In this document: positions 51,896-62,077 of the stretch, piece after piece
Layout: every line of letters starts with the position of its first letter
Position numbering within the stretch: the stretch's first letter is position 1
Origin: Mesostigma viride
Taxonomy: Eukaryota; Streptophyta; Mesostigmatophyceae; Mesostigmatales; Mesostigmataceae
DNA length: 64,000 nt
Assembly: GCA_009746045.1 (NCBI GenBank)
Contig: RPFO01000065.1
Span: 8,201,241-8,265,240, forward strand
Direction of reading: 5' to 3'
The notes under the pieces: generated by a model
What the model was told of the DNA's origin: nothing
Seen by the model: only the letters and a program-made list of their open reading frames with translations
Databases searched by the model: none
Made by a program: the position numbers and the translations under genes

Positions 51896-53724
51896 GGGGA
51901 GAGAGCGTGCTGGATGGGGTAGCATTTACAAGTGGGCAGGCAGACAAGAAGGACGACGATGACTGGGGGAACCATGCTCATGCGCCCACGGGGCTGCATG
52001 GCAGGAGAGCGCAAGGGGCAGCCGTCAGCACTCCGCATCCCTCATACCCTAGCGCACCCGAAGCCAGCGAGGGTACCTACCAACTCAGGTCGGCCCGACC
52101 CCACACGTCGCAGGCCCACCCCTTTGGCACCACCAGGAACCCGGGCGGAGGCAAAGGGAAGGAAACCGGTACCACCCAGCTGCACGATCAGGCCGGCAGC
52201 AAGCCCCAGGATCCCCTTCCGCGCACCTGGGACATCACGGTGGACTCTCCGGGGCCAGCCGTAGGAGCGGGTGATGAGGGCGACATGGGGGTACAGGAAG
52301 CGGAACTCCTTCACGCCTTCAACGTCTCCCGCTTCCTCTGGTCCTACTACGTCGTGGCCGTCCACTTTGGCCACTGCGCGGGGCAGAACCTGCGCTGCTT
52401 CCAGAGCACGTCTCTGTCCGGTCTGTGGCCGCCCCACGACAACACGTCCCTGCTCAACTTCCTGCCCAAGATGGCCGGACGGGGGGGCCTCTCAGGGCTC
52501 GGGCTGAGCACCGGGATCGGCCTCGCGCAGTCGGCGGGGGGGGCGCAGCTGCGCCACGTCACGCTGCTGGTCCTGCTGGCGGTCGTCATGGGCCAGATTT
52601 CCCACCTGTTTGATTCCCTCATGATGCCGCCGGACGTCACCCTCCCAGCGCCCATGAATCTGCCCGTCGGCGCCTCTGCATTAGAACCCCTATCCGAGGC
52701 GTCGAGTTCTGCCTTCTCAACCCCAAGCCTGGGGGGCATATTGACCACCGTCACGGGTTCCAACGTGGGAAGCTCTGCACACGCACGGCCCCACATCGTC
52801 TCCACGACCTCCCACCTGTGGGGCCTCTACTCCATCGCGCTCAACTACGCGCTCGCCTACCTGTGCGTGGGCGCGGGGCAGGGACACCTGTCGCGCGCGC
52901 GGCGGCTCCGCTGGCCCTTGCTCGCGTGCGCGGTGGCCGCCCACTTTCTCCTCCCCGTGGCGCTCGCGTACATCGACCCGCCCGAGCCCGCCGCGCGCGC
53001 CCACGGGACCTGGTTCTGGGGCCCCTGGGGCCTCCACCAGCCGGGGTGGGCCCCGTTCGGCCCCCGCCTGCTCATCCTCCTGCTCCCCTTTGCGGCCGGG
53101 TACCTCTTCTCGCGCCAAGTCCTGGCCGCGCTGGGCGCCGCGCGGCGCGTCCCGTGGCTGGCGCGGGCCTGCGGGGCCGCGTACGTGGCCGCGTGCGTCG
53201 TCGGCGCGCTCTACGTGGTCGCCCCCGACGGAACCCTGATCGACCTGCGCAGCCACGACACGGCGCCACACGTGCGCACCGTGGCGGACCTCATGGTTGG
53301 GTGGGTGCGCGGCGAGCTGTGGGCGCAGTGGCCCGCCCGCTTGGGGGAGCAGCTGCGCGAGCTGGCCGTCTCCGCGGCGATGATTATGCTGCCGCTCGTG
53401 GCGGCCCCCGCGCGGGGATGTCGGCTGCTGGCGCGCGTGGGGGAGGCCAGCCTACCCACCTACCTCTTCCACCCCTACGTGCTGCGGCTGGCCGAGCCGC
53501 TCACCTATGGCGCGTTGCGGGCGGCAGCGCCGTCGCCGCTCCTGAGTGGTCTGCTCACGCTGTGCCTGCCGCTGTGCTGCCAGCTTGCCATCTTTGCGGC
53601 GTTTGAGGTGCTGCGCGGGCGGCGCGTGAGCGTGGGCAAGGCCATCGTGTCGCTGTGGGTCGCGTTGCTGCTGCTGGTCGGCACGCGCTCGATGCTGGCC
53701 AGGATCGGCGATGCAGCCACGTGA
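51778..53724 (+). CDS. Membrane acyltransferase-3-like domain, probably the C-terminus of the NRPS
   Basis: This frame overlaps the end of the NRPS frame by 118 bp in another phase. A one-base slip in the G runs at about 51765-51800, or a small intron, would fuse them into one protein of about 3,700 residues. After a disordered linker of about 175 residues, SRFLWSYYVVAVHFGHC resembles the first helix of acyltransferase-3 (OafA/fucose O-acetylase-type) proteins, including its helix histidine. About nine further hydrophobic helices follow, for example LLVLLAVVMG, LLACAVAAHFLLPVAL, LLILLLPFAAGYLF and AIVSLWVALLLLVG, with the late signature GEASLPTYLFHPYVL. It stops at 53724. The likely role is transferring the carrier-bound product, or an acyl group onto it, at a membrane. 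The family call is by helix pattern and motifs only. Confidence 0.6.
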   Translation: MGAGTGAKTGTGGGKGKKKGSAKLASWDAGHVVTDESRVRGESVLDGVAFTSGQADKKDDDDWGNHAHAPTGLHGRRAQGAAVSTPHPSYPSAPEASEGTYQLRSARPHTSQAHPFGTTRNPGGGKGKETGTTQLHDQAGSKPQDPLPRTWDITVDSPGPAVGAGDEGDMGVQEAELLHAFNVSRFLWSYYVVAVHFGHCAGQNLRCFQSTSLSGLWPPHDNTSLLNFLPKMAGRGGLSGLGLSTGIGLAQSAGGAQLRHVTLLVLLAVVMGQISHLFDSLMMPPDVTLPAPMNLPVGASALEPLSEASSSAFSTPSLGGILTTVTGSNVGSSAHARPHIVSTTSHLWGLYSIALNYALAYLCVGAGQGHLSRARRLRWPLLACAVAAHFLLPVALAYIDPPEPAARAHGTWFWGPWGLHQPGWAPFGPRLLILLLPFAAGYLFSRQVLAALGAARRVPWLARACGAAYVAACVVGALYVVAPDGTLIDLRSHDTAPHVRTVADLMVGWVRGELWAQWPARLGEQLRELAVSAAMIMLPLVAAPARGCRLLARVGEASLPTYLFHPYVLRLAEPLTYGALRAAAPSPLLSGLLTLCLPLCCQLAIFAAFEVLRGRRVSVGKAIVSLWVALLLLVGTRSMLARIGDAAT

Positions 53725-56630
53725 GGAGGCAATGCTCAACGGCTACTATCAGCAGTGCGACCGTGTGAGGCGGCGTGTTGAACGGCTCATTTATCGGCGA
53801 TGTGAGCGCTTGAAGCCGTGACGCTTCACGCCTTGAGCAGCAAAACTCAACGGCTCTAGCGGCAACACATAATTGCTTGAACCCGCACATGCTTTACAGC
53901 TTGATTACTCCCGGTGATTGCCAGGGGCAAGCAACTGGTTGATGGCCAGGCCCTCATGATCGCAGGATGCTGACAGTGGGCGAGGGATTGGATGGCCAGT
54001 CTGACCCTCTTGCATGCACCCATTGATATCTTTGATATCGTGCATGCAGGTTTTCCCCCAATTTTTTGAAATTGGCATCCAAGTTTATGTTTTTTTCAAA
54101 CTGCATGGTATAACCCATTGCCGGCCTTGTCGGGTGTTTTTTTGCTCGCACTTGGAATATATGAGGAATTCAGTTGCACCCCACGAAGGGGCGCTACACC
54201 CTTCATGGAGGGGCGTCACAGACGTGACCTTCTATATGCAGTTTTACAGTAGCTGTGACCCTCAGTCACACAGCTATCTGCCAGTCTGGATGTCAGACCC
54301 ATTTGCGTTACAAATATGTATTTGTGTATGAACGCGATGGGAGAAACCCAGTCGAAATCGTGAAACCATTTGTTGACCACATCAAATATTTTTTAGGCCA
54401 GCGATGGGTTGGGTGGCTGGCAGATTTTCACGAGCAAAGTTTGCTACCTGTTCTTGAGACAGATTTAGGGAAACCTGTGACCAGGCAGTTTTTCTCTCCG
54501 CATTTTGCGCGTTAGTAACTAGGAACTAGATAGCTAGCATCATCCATGCATTCCATCGATCCCATGTTCCCCTACGTAAGTAAGTAAGTACTTGCGTGTC
54601 ATGCGCAAAAGGCATGCCACGGAGTACTATGCTAATCTCATTTAATTACACAAAAGTTTAAACAAATATGGTCTGCATCATCCCCCAACCGTTAAGCACT
54701 AGATGGGGATGTAATCCTCATCCGAGCTGTCCTCTACTGTAATGGCAGACGAGGCGGTAGTGTAGCGGCTATCCTCAGGACCAATAACCTCCACCTGCGG
54801 ACTTCTACCCTGGCTAGCAACGGGCCGCGGGGCCCGTGGGGAGAAAACAGGAGCATACCCCTCGGGAAGGTGCTTATCGCAGATGGCAGCCCATTTCTCC
54901 TTGTCAATCATGCGGGCGCGGAGTACGGATAGTCCCAGAAGCCCTGCATCTTCAAGCAGTTGTGTCACATAGGTCCCCTACGTGCTCCGTGACTCCCCAA
55001 CGTTCATTAATTAATTAATCCCATGTTCCCCTCCCACTGAGGACTTATGCTCACGTGTACATAAACATTAATTTATTAATCAATTTTGCACGTTGTTCTA
55101 ATTTTTTTTTTCTCAGGGATAATGTAATGTGCCAAGTTTATCGATCAGCCAGGCACGTGCGAAAGATTGTCTCCTAATTAATTAATATCTGCGACACGCG
55201 GGTACCGATATAAAGGAACCTTCAACCCCGGCCTATTATACACAACGAGAAGGAGGGAGGGCGCCCAAGCTTCTCTCGCTGAGCCTCAAATGGGCAGGCC
55301 ACATGCAGAGGGCTCTTTTCTGCATCAAGGCGCACTAGGCCCAACTGTGGGTGCAATAAAAGCTTTGACATAGCAAAAGCATAGCAGACAGCCATGTTAC
55401 GTCCTTGCTACTATACTTCACAAGCTTGTCCACGCTATTTGGCCATAGCCTCACCCTGTTTCAAACTCACCTGTAGAACAGCCACAGCTTGCCGTCCTCG
55501 TCGCAGTGGAGCACAGGGCCCCATATCGGAAGCAGCCCCCACTGTGATATGTCATGGTGGGCAACCGGGCGAAGACATTGATATTGATGTTGATATTGAT
55601 TGACTGAGTAATCATGGCTTGCTGTGGTTTAGGTGCTGGTGCTAATTGATGCCCTCAACCCTAGTGCAATCAGGTGGCATAAAACTTTGTGCTATGAGAT
55701 GCCCTGGACCCTCTGGCTATGGAATGTCCCTTATTTCTATTTGTGCTATGTTGAACCCGTGGCATCAACCCTCTTGCTGTCCAATGGACGCTTACGCTAT
55801 CCGATGTCCCAAGCCCTTGTGCTGATAATTCGATGTCCCCAACCCTCGGTACTTTATCAGACATCCTGAACCCTTGTGTAATAAAATGTGCTGAGCCCTT
55901 TCCGATTCCTGCATGGCATGAACACTCGGGCTGTCGGATGCCACGAACCCTTGCTACTTGCTGCCATCCTAGGGAGCCTCAACTCCACCAGGGTGACAAT
56001 GGTACACCAGGGAGGGACCAAACTCGGCCGTGAATATCACAATCGCTTCGTCTTTCAAAGACGCACACGCGGATATACTTCCCCGAAGCTATCACGCAAT
56101 ATTATGACGACCAAACGCCCCTCGTCGCATTGAACGCAGCCTGGCGCCCGGCTGCGCTAAGCCCTGAAAATCCGTCTGCAGCTCCGTCTGCAGCTCAGCC
56201 CTCCGGCATTGACGGCAACGTTCGGCGTCGATCACTAGTACGTCAAGAACTAACTAGTGGCCGCCTCGGCTCTCCCGGCCTGCCGGGCCGGCTCGCCTCG
56301 CCATCGGCCTCATGCACCCGAGCCCAAATTACGCAGTCGCCCTGCATGATTAACCCCGATGGATGGACACATGGATGGGTGCACACAATCAGGACTACCC
56401 GCCGGGTCTATTCTATCTATATAGGGTGAGCCATCTGGCCCCTAGGTACTAGAGGTCTTGCCTAGCATGCTTCGCGCGCTTGCAAACACGCAGCTGATCC
56501 CTATTGCATGCCATGCAGAGACGGCTATGTTGATGCACATTAAATTAAATGTAATTAATTAAATTATAGCATGACTCAATTGGGAGTTTATGTAGCCGAC
56601 GTATTCCCTTGCTCGGCCAGCGCCAGGGCG
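53725..56630. other. Intergenic; no confident gene
   Basis: Mostly AT-rich. A short frame at 54255-54515 (+) reads FVYERDGRNPVEIVKPFV and another at 54699-54968 (-) is listed separately. Microsatellites occur (GTAA at about 54577, TTAA words at 55008-55080). The frame near 55850 and others have no supporting context. Confidence 0.4.
54699..54968 (-). CDS. Small ORF with acidic tail, hypothetical
   Basis: An 89-residue frame begins MTQLLEDAGLLGLSVLRA and ends in EDSSDEDYIPI. The codons give a plausible protein fragment, with a helical leucine-rich start, a P/R-rich middle and an acidic tail. It may be the last exon of a gene or a transposon-protein remnant. No start context or family is recognised. 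Confidence 0.3.
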   Translation of the reverse strand: MTQLLEDAGLLGLSVLRARMIDKEKWAAICDKHLPEGYAPVFSPRAPRPVASQGRSPQVEVIGPEDSRYTTASSAITVEDSSDEDYIPI

Positions 56631-57216
56631 GCATATTCTGACCTGGCCTGGCCCCAAGGACATTCCTTAAAGGGTAGGGAAACACGCCACGAACTACACC
56701 CAGATGTTGCTGGCCGACCTAGTGGTCCCAGCTAGCCCAGTTTGAACACCGCATCCACTCTCTCTCCCTTCTTGGGACTGCCATGCAGAACCAGCCAGGG
56801 CGGCATATCCTGACCTGGCCTGGCCCCAAGGACATTCCTAAGAAGGTAGGCAAACATGTCATGACCTACTCACAGCAGTTGCTGGCTGACCTAGTGGTCC
56901 CAGCTCAGTTTGAACATCGCATTCACTCCCTCTCTCTTGCTTGGACTGCTATGCAGCACAAGAAGAGGTGGAAGACCATTTAATTCCAGGGCTCATACGC
57001 CCGCCCCTGTGGGCAAGCCCCCTCCCCCCAAGCGGAAGAGGCGCTTTGCTGAGTAGAATAGGTAGGGTTTTCTAGATTAGATTAGCTTAGAGTTAGAGTA
57101 TTTCGGTTTCGCAGCTTTGTCCCCCCCCCATCCATCCACGGGAATATGTGCTACATGATCTCCCAAGTTACGGAGTCATGTTATAATTTAATTTAATTTA
57201 ATTTAATTTAATTTAA
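56600..57216 (+). mobile_element. LINE 3'-end fragments, plus strand
   Basis: Two tandem copies (56610-56790 and 56783-57055) encode the same C-terminal segment: WPGPKDIPKKVGKH, QQLLADLVV, SLAWTAMQ, KRWKTI, then PAPVGKPPPPKRKRRF and a stop. They are followed by a 3' UTR (TAGATTAGCTTAGAGTTAGAG, ATGTGCTACATGATCTCCCAA) that ends in a (TTTAA)n tail at about 57182-57216. A simple-repeat tail after a conserved 3' UTR is typical of LINE-like elements. The same protein segment follows reverse-transcriptase-type sequence at 58189-58640. Confidence 0.65.
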
Positions 57217-57470
57217 TGCAGAACAAGACGCGGTGGCAGAAGATATTGTCAAGGCTCACACGCCAGCCCCTGTGGGCAAGCCACCTGATCCCCCCAAGAG
57301 GAGGAGGCGTTTTGATGAGTAGTGTAGTTAGGATTTTCTAGACTAGATAGCTTAGAGTTAGGTTAGTTGGATTACGCGGCTTCCTCCACTCCACCCATCC
57401 ATCAAGGAACATGTGCTACATGATCTCCCAACGGAGGCATGTTATCATTTTATTTAATTTTTAAAGTCCC
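57217..57470 (+). mobile_element. Third LINE 3'-end fragment, plus strand
   Basis: A shorter copy starts within the same C-terminal segment (MQNKTRWQKI, then PAPVGKPPDPPKRRRRF by one frame change). It keeps the 3' UTR words TAGCTTAGAGTTAGG and ATGTGCTACATGATCTCCCAA and ends near TTTATTTAATTTTTAAAG at about 57468. It starts directly after the (TTTAA)n tail of the previous copy. Confidence 0.6.
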
Positions 57471-58188
57471 TTGCTGGGTGGATGGCTGGATGCAGGTGGG
57501 CGAATTAAGCCGCGAAAACCGAACTAAGCTAACTCTAACTAAGCTAATATAGAGAACCCTAATGTTACGAGCCGCACCAGCGACTTCGAAAGATCCTAGT
57601 CTAGCGTGAGTCAGTTACGCCTGAGTGGACCTGGAATCTGCATAGTTCTAGATAATTATGCCATTGCATGGAATGCACAAAGGGCGTTAGTGCAGCCCAG
57701 ATGTGACCCCTGCTTAATTTGGCAGAGTCACGAGTTTTACTCAAGTCGATTTCATTCCAAAGGTCAAAGATGCGGAAGCCAATGATTGCCACCTACAACT
57801 ATTTGTCCTATAGGCTGTGCGACGCCAGCGGGCCAGCTGTGGGCCGGACCTCTAGCTAGCGCCGCAATCCCGCCTACACAATATTAGCCGTAGATTTACA
57901 GATGCATCCATGGCATTCTCCAGTCTGGCATTCCGGTACCTGGTAGTCCCGGGTACATGCAGACCAGTAACACACCAAACCGAAAGCAAAGCCACGGGTA
58001 CATGATGGGCCGACTGTTGGAATAACTCGGCCAAGTCCCCGAGGCCCGAATCTAACATAATAATTATCAAAAGTCTCAAACAACAATATCAAAATGACTT
58101 TCGACTGACCAAACTAATTCAGTATTTTAGAAATATTTCTACGCCCAAACACGGGTTAGGGGGCCGTAACGCCTATATAACTAGTACT

Positions 58189-59290
58189 CTACTCAGCAAA
58201 GCGCCTCTTCCTCCTTGGGGGAGGGGGCTTGCCCGCAGGGGCCGGCGTGTGAGCCTGGACAATCGTCTTCCACCTCTTCTTGTCCTGCATAATAGCAGTC
58301 CAAGCAAGAGAGAGGCAGTGAATGCAGTGCTCAAGCTGAGCTGAGACCACTAGGTCGGCCAGCAACTGCTGTGTGTAGTTCATGGCAGGTTTACCCAGCT
58401 TTCTAGGAATGTCCCGCTGGGGGGCGCCCAGACCGAGGGCGGTGTCCATGCACCTGGCTGGTGCGAGCAAGATGTCCTACGAATGCTATCCTGCGCTGCC
58501 TAATCTCGTCCGAAATGCGAGGTGCATGCATACCCTGATACAAAGACTCTAATGGCCTATGTGTGGAAAACCGTAGGACCTGTCGAAGCATCCTGTAAAC
58601 CGTGCCGTCCAGCCGGGCGGCCATGGCGAGCAAGGGCGCCGTCCAGTTCCTCCAAAGTGAAGGGGTGGACTACGTCGTTGGTGGCAAGGCAGCCCTCCTT
58701 CAAGGCGGGGACTTGGTAGTCCGCAGCCGAGGAGGGCGGCGCAAGCGGCGGGGGGCTTCCGGCAACAACGAGACGGGCGGCCGTCTCGGGGTGAAGCGGC
58801 GGGGGGGGGGCGCGAGCCCCACCTGTCAAGCTAGGAAACATTGTGGGCCAACCAGCGGTCAAGGCTGACCGGCGCTGCGCCATCCCCCGTGTGCTCCACC
58901 GGGGTGCGCTGCCGCCGGCCGGCCGCCGAGCCGGTCGAGGTGGTACCACATTTCCTTTCCGTCGCGAGCTTGGCAGGCCTTGGCATCCGCGATTCACTGG
59001 GCCGCCTCTGCGTCCTGAGCATGTGCGTTGGCCTCCACAAGGGCGGCCTTGAGCACCGGTTTCAGCAACGGGTTCCGGTTAATTACGCTTGAGGCGGTGC
59101 CGGGCGGCCAAGTCCTTGGGGTCCTGGCGGTAGAGCGAGCCGGGGCGTCGGCGCCCGGGGCATGGCCGGCAGGTGCCGGGCCGCCAGCAACGGGGTGCGG
59201 GCCGCAAAGCCCGCAAAAATGGCAGCGTTGGGAGCACCCTAGGCCAGCGCGTCGACGTCCACCTGGGCGTCCAGGGCTGATGCACACTTA
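58189..59290 (-). pseudogene. LINE reverse transcriptase remnant with internal deletion
   Basis: Reading the minus strand, the region before the reverse transcriptase appears first (VLKAALVEANAHAQDAEAAQ, then EMWYHLDRLGG in other frames). It continues to VVHPFTLEELDGALARHG, the usual lead-in to the RT domain. It then jumps to the post-RT region (YRMLRQVLRFSTHRP, ISDEIRQRRIAFVGHLAR) and the C-terminal segment ending RRKRRFAE at 58189. The catalytic RT core is missing and several frames are used, so it is dead. Confidence 0.6.
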
Positions 59291-59294
59291 AGCT

Positions 59295-59385
59295 GTTAAA
59301 TTAAATTGAATTAAATTATAACATTCATGACTCCGTGGAGAGATCATGTAGCACATGTTCCCTTGCTGGATGGATGGAGATGTAA
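59295..59385 (-). mobile_element. Orphan LINE 3' tail, minus strand
   Basis: In reverse complement this reads CCATCCATCCAGCAAGGG, ACATGTGCTACATGATCTC, CGGAGTCATG...TTATAATTTAATTC, the same 3' UTR and TTTAA-type tail as the copies near 57170. It abuts the 5' side of the remnant at 58189-59290. Confidence 0.6.
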
Positions 59386-62040
59386 GCTATGGGATTGGAT
59401 GGATGGATCGATGGATGGATGGAGATGTAAGCTATGGATCGATGCATACCTTATTGGCTGGATCATCATAATCATACAGCACATGTGCACAGGTTCTACA
59501 AAGTTTCCACATTCAATATGATGATTCATTCAATTTAATAATACTTAACCACAAACTACTATGATAACATGTGTCCTATGTACATCTGATCCAGAAGATG
59601 CTTGGCTTCCTTTCACATGCATGTTGATATCACAGGGCACAAAAAAAGTAGTGTCGGTGCCATCTAGTGACAAACTATGAACACCAGTGGCGACCCAACT
59701 ATTACGCCGTCGCCAATCCTGTCTTGTCTCCACCTGTGATATCACACGCTAAAATGAAGACATGACGTTCCCAGGCCCACGTCTGTGTATTGACCACAGT
59801 TGTCTCAGTTGATAGTCAAGCAATGATCACGACCCATGAAATCACCTCCATGGCCGCGTCGAGACATTGTCATAACGATCAGCTTCACTATGAACATGCT
59901 CTCGCAGGCAGCAGGGGGATCCACAGAGCCGCCAAACAGATAGACACGCGTGATGACTAGACTGCTGCAATGGGAGCTCGTGAACCAATGGCAAAGCATG
60001 CATCAGCAGCACATACTGCTTGTCCTGAAAGACATGGTTGCACATGCGCCGCCCGTATAAGCGCACCCCGTAAAAACAACCTAGGCATAACATCAGTAAA
60101 CATTTGGCATCCTCACGAACCATAAGGCTCCAAGCAGGCCAGGTCCTATCCGCCACTGCTGCATGTACCGCCACATGCCATACCCTGGGTGCCCCTGCAG
60201 GCTCACCCCAGATGTGTTGGTGGGCAGGTGCCCCTCACCGCTGGACATGTGCAGTGCGGTGAGGGGGGCACCGCCCGCCCCACCACCAACATCTAGAGTG
60301 TAGCGATACAATTGCATGGCAGCATCTTTGGTACACTGGCACGCTGACGTCCATCACGCAGGCCATCACCCACGGCACCTGTCGAGCACGATGCGCACGA
60401 GCACCAGCCGCCTCCGGTCATAAGCAAGGAGCGAATCGAGGCACTTGGGAGGAATATTTTGGGGGGTTCCACCATAAGCAGTAAGACCTGGCACCTCGCA
60501 CGTGGTGCGGTGAGGGCAGCCAATCACCGCGCCTGGCGTACCCTTGCAAAACAGGCAGCCGTGCAGCCAGCTTGTTCGTCAGATAGGTCTAACCGACGCC
60601 CCCGCGTCACAAGGTCGCCAGCACTACGCTCCCCCCTGCTTTGAACCACGGGGCATCCTTGCCCAGCACCAGGCAACCATCGCAAGAGCCTCCGGTCGGC
60701 TGCACTGACTGAAAGCGTGACGTGAAGACATGGGCCGGGGGGACGGGCATGCCCATCAGCACAGGTGTTGGCTGGCAGGAGGGCGTGCGGCACGTTACCT
60801 GCATGACCTTTCTTTCCCTGTCCTCATGCCACAGCCAGCTACCCCTCAAACAAGGTAGAAAGCCTCCCCCCGTCACATCCAACAGGACGAACACACCCCA
60901 AACACACGCACTTCCTGGGGTTTAGAGGCCAAGAGCCAGCAGACCGTGGCGGCTGAAAGATATAACCAAGTTGCCTCTCAGGGCCCACATGGTGGCTGTC
61001 CCAGTGCATAACCCTGCCATCCCTAGGCATGCCCCCCAAGTCAGTGAGACAAACCCCAAGATCCATGCGACAACAACCAGACCGACTGCCCCCATGGGAA
61101 CATGCCCGTTGGAACATGCCACATCGGATGGACCCCGACCAGAGCAGCGGCCTCCCATCCCAGACAGGGCACCTGCGAAAGGGCACCTACAGTCCACCAG
61201 GTGTACGACCCACACCTCCTATCTGCGGGGAGCCAACACCTGCTTGGCCATAAGTGCCTTTTGTCCCCCCTCTCCCATCGCCCCCTCCCTTGCTGCAGGG
61301 CAGCAGCGTGCGCGTCTCGATGCGCATTCCTCCCACTCCTGACCCCCTCTTCCTCTGCAGGGCTGCGGCTGGTGTTCCGTGCCCCTGCCGCTGGCCCCCG
61401 GATCACCGGCGCTGCGACTCCACGCCCTTCCATGCCACCGCGGCGCGTGAGCACCTGCTGCGAGTTTTTTCCCCCCTGCGCACGTGCCTTCCCCCGTATG
61501 TATAATACCATACATAGGGAAAATACACGAATTGCCGTGTATTCCCCGGTGTACAGTTTGAACCCCCCTCACCCTTGCTGCCACTTAGGCGGCGCGCCTT
61601 TTCCCTTTTGTGCCCCCCTCACGCACGTGTGCGCCTTGCACGCTCCAAGACACAGGGAGACGCACGCGCACCGTCCCAAACCTCCCTTCCCTCCCCTCCC
61701 TTCCCTCCTTTCCCTCCCTTCCCTCCCTGCTTGTGCTTGGAGCGCACCCAGTCCCTGTTTCGCCCCCTGCCTGGCCCGCTACATTTAGGGGGTTGCCTTG
61801 CTAAGCCATAGCCCCCTAACAAGCGCAGCCTCGTTCAACAACCCCCACCCACCCCACCCCACCCCACCCTACCCCCACCCCACCACCACCAAATCCTCAT
61901 GCATGAGGGCTTGCAGAGATCTTCTCCTGTAGCCCTCCATCACGATCGTCAACCAAGGAACAACAACTGTCACGTGCACTTGTCCGTGCCCCGAGGCATT
62001 CCCTCATCCCCCCGTCCCATGCACTCATGTCTCAGGTGTC
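59386..62040. other. Intergenic or poorly resolved gene region
   Basis: It includes GGAT-type microsatellites (59365-59425). On the minus strand, around 59800-61200, there are short protein-like stretches in changing frames (SLVITRVYLFGGSVDP near 59940 recalls a kelch blade; MQLYRYTLDVGGGAGG near 60310), which could be exons of an unresolved gene. I could not build a gene model. A pyrimidine-rich stretch at 61680-61730 is repetitive. Confidence 0.25.
61839..61890. repeat. (CCCCA)n simple repeat
   Basis: Imperfect CCCCA/CCACC tandem words. Confidence 0.85.
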
Positions 62041-62046
62041 CTGCCT

Positions 62047-62067
62047 CCCCCCCCCCCCCCCCCCCCC
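62047..62067. repeat. C21 homopolymer
   Basis: Twenty-one consecutive C, about 10 bp before the stop side of the next gene, likely in its 3' UTR. The length is unreliable in most sequencing data. Confidence 0.9.
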
Positions 62068-62077
62068 GCCCCTTCCT

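Noticed and set aside
59800-61200. Kelch-repeat gene on the minus strand
   Set aside because: Only one short stretch looks like a kelch blade, frames change constantly and no splice model held. It is left as an unresolved region.
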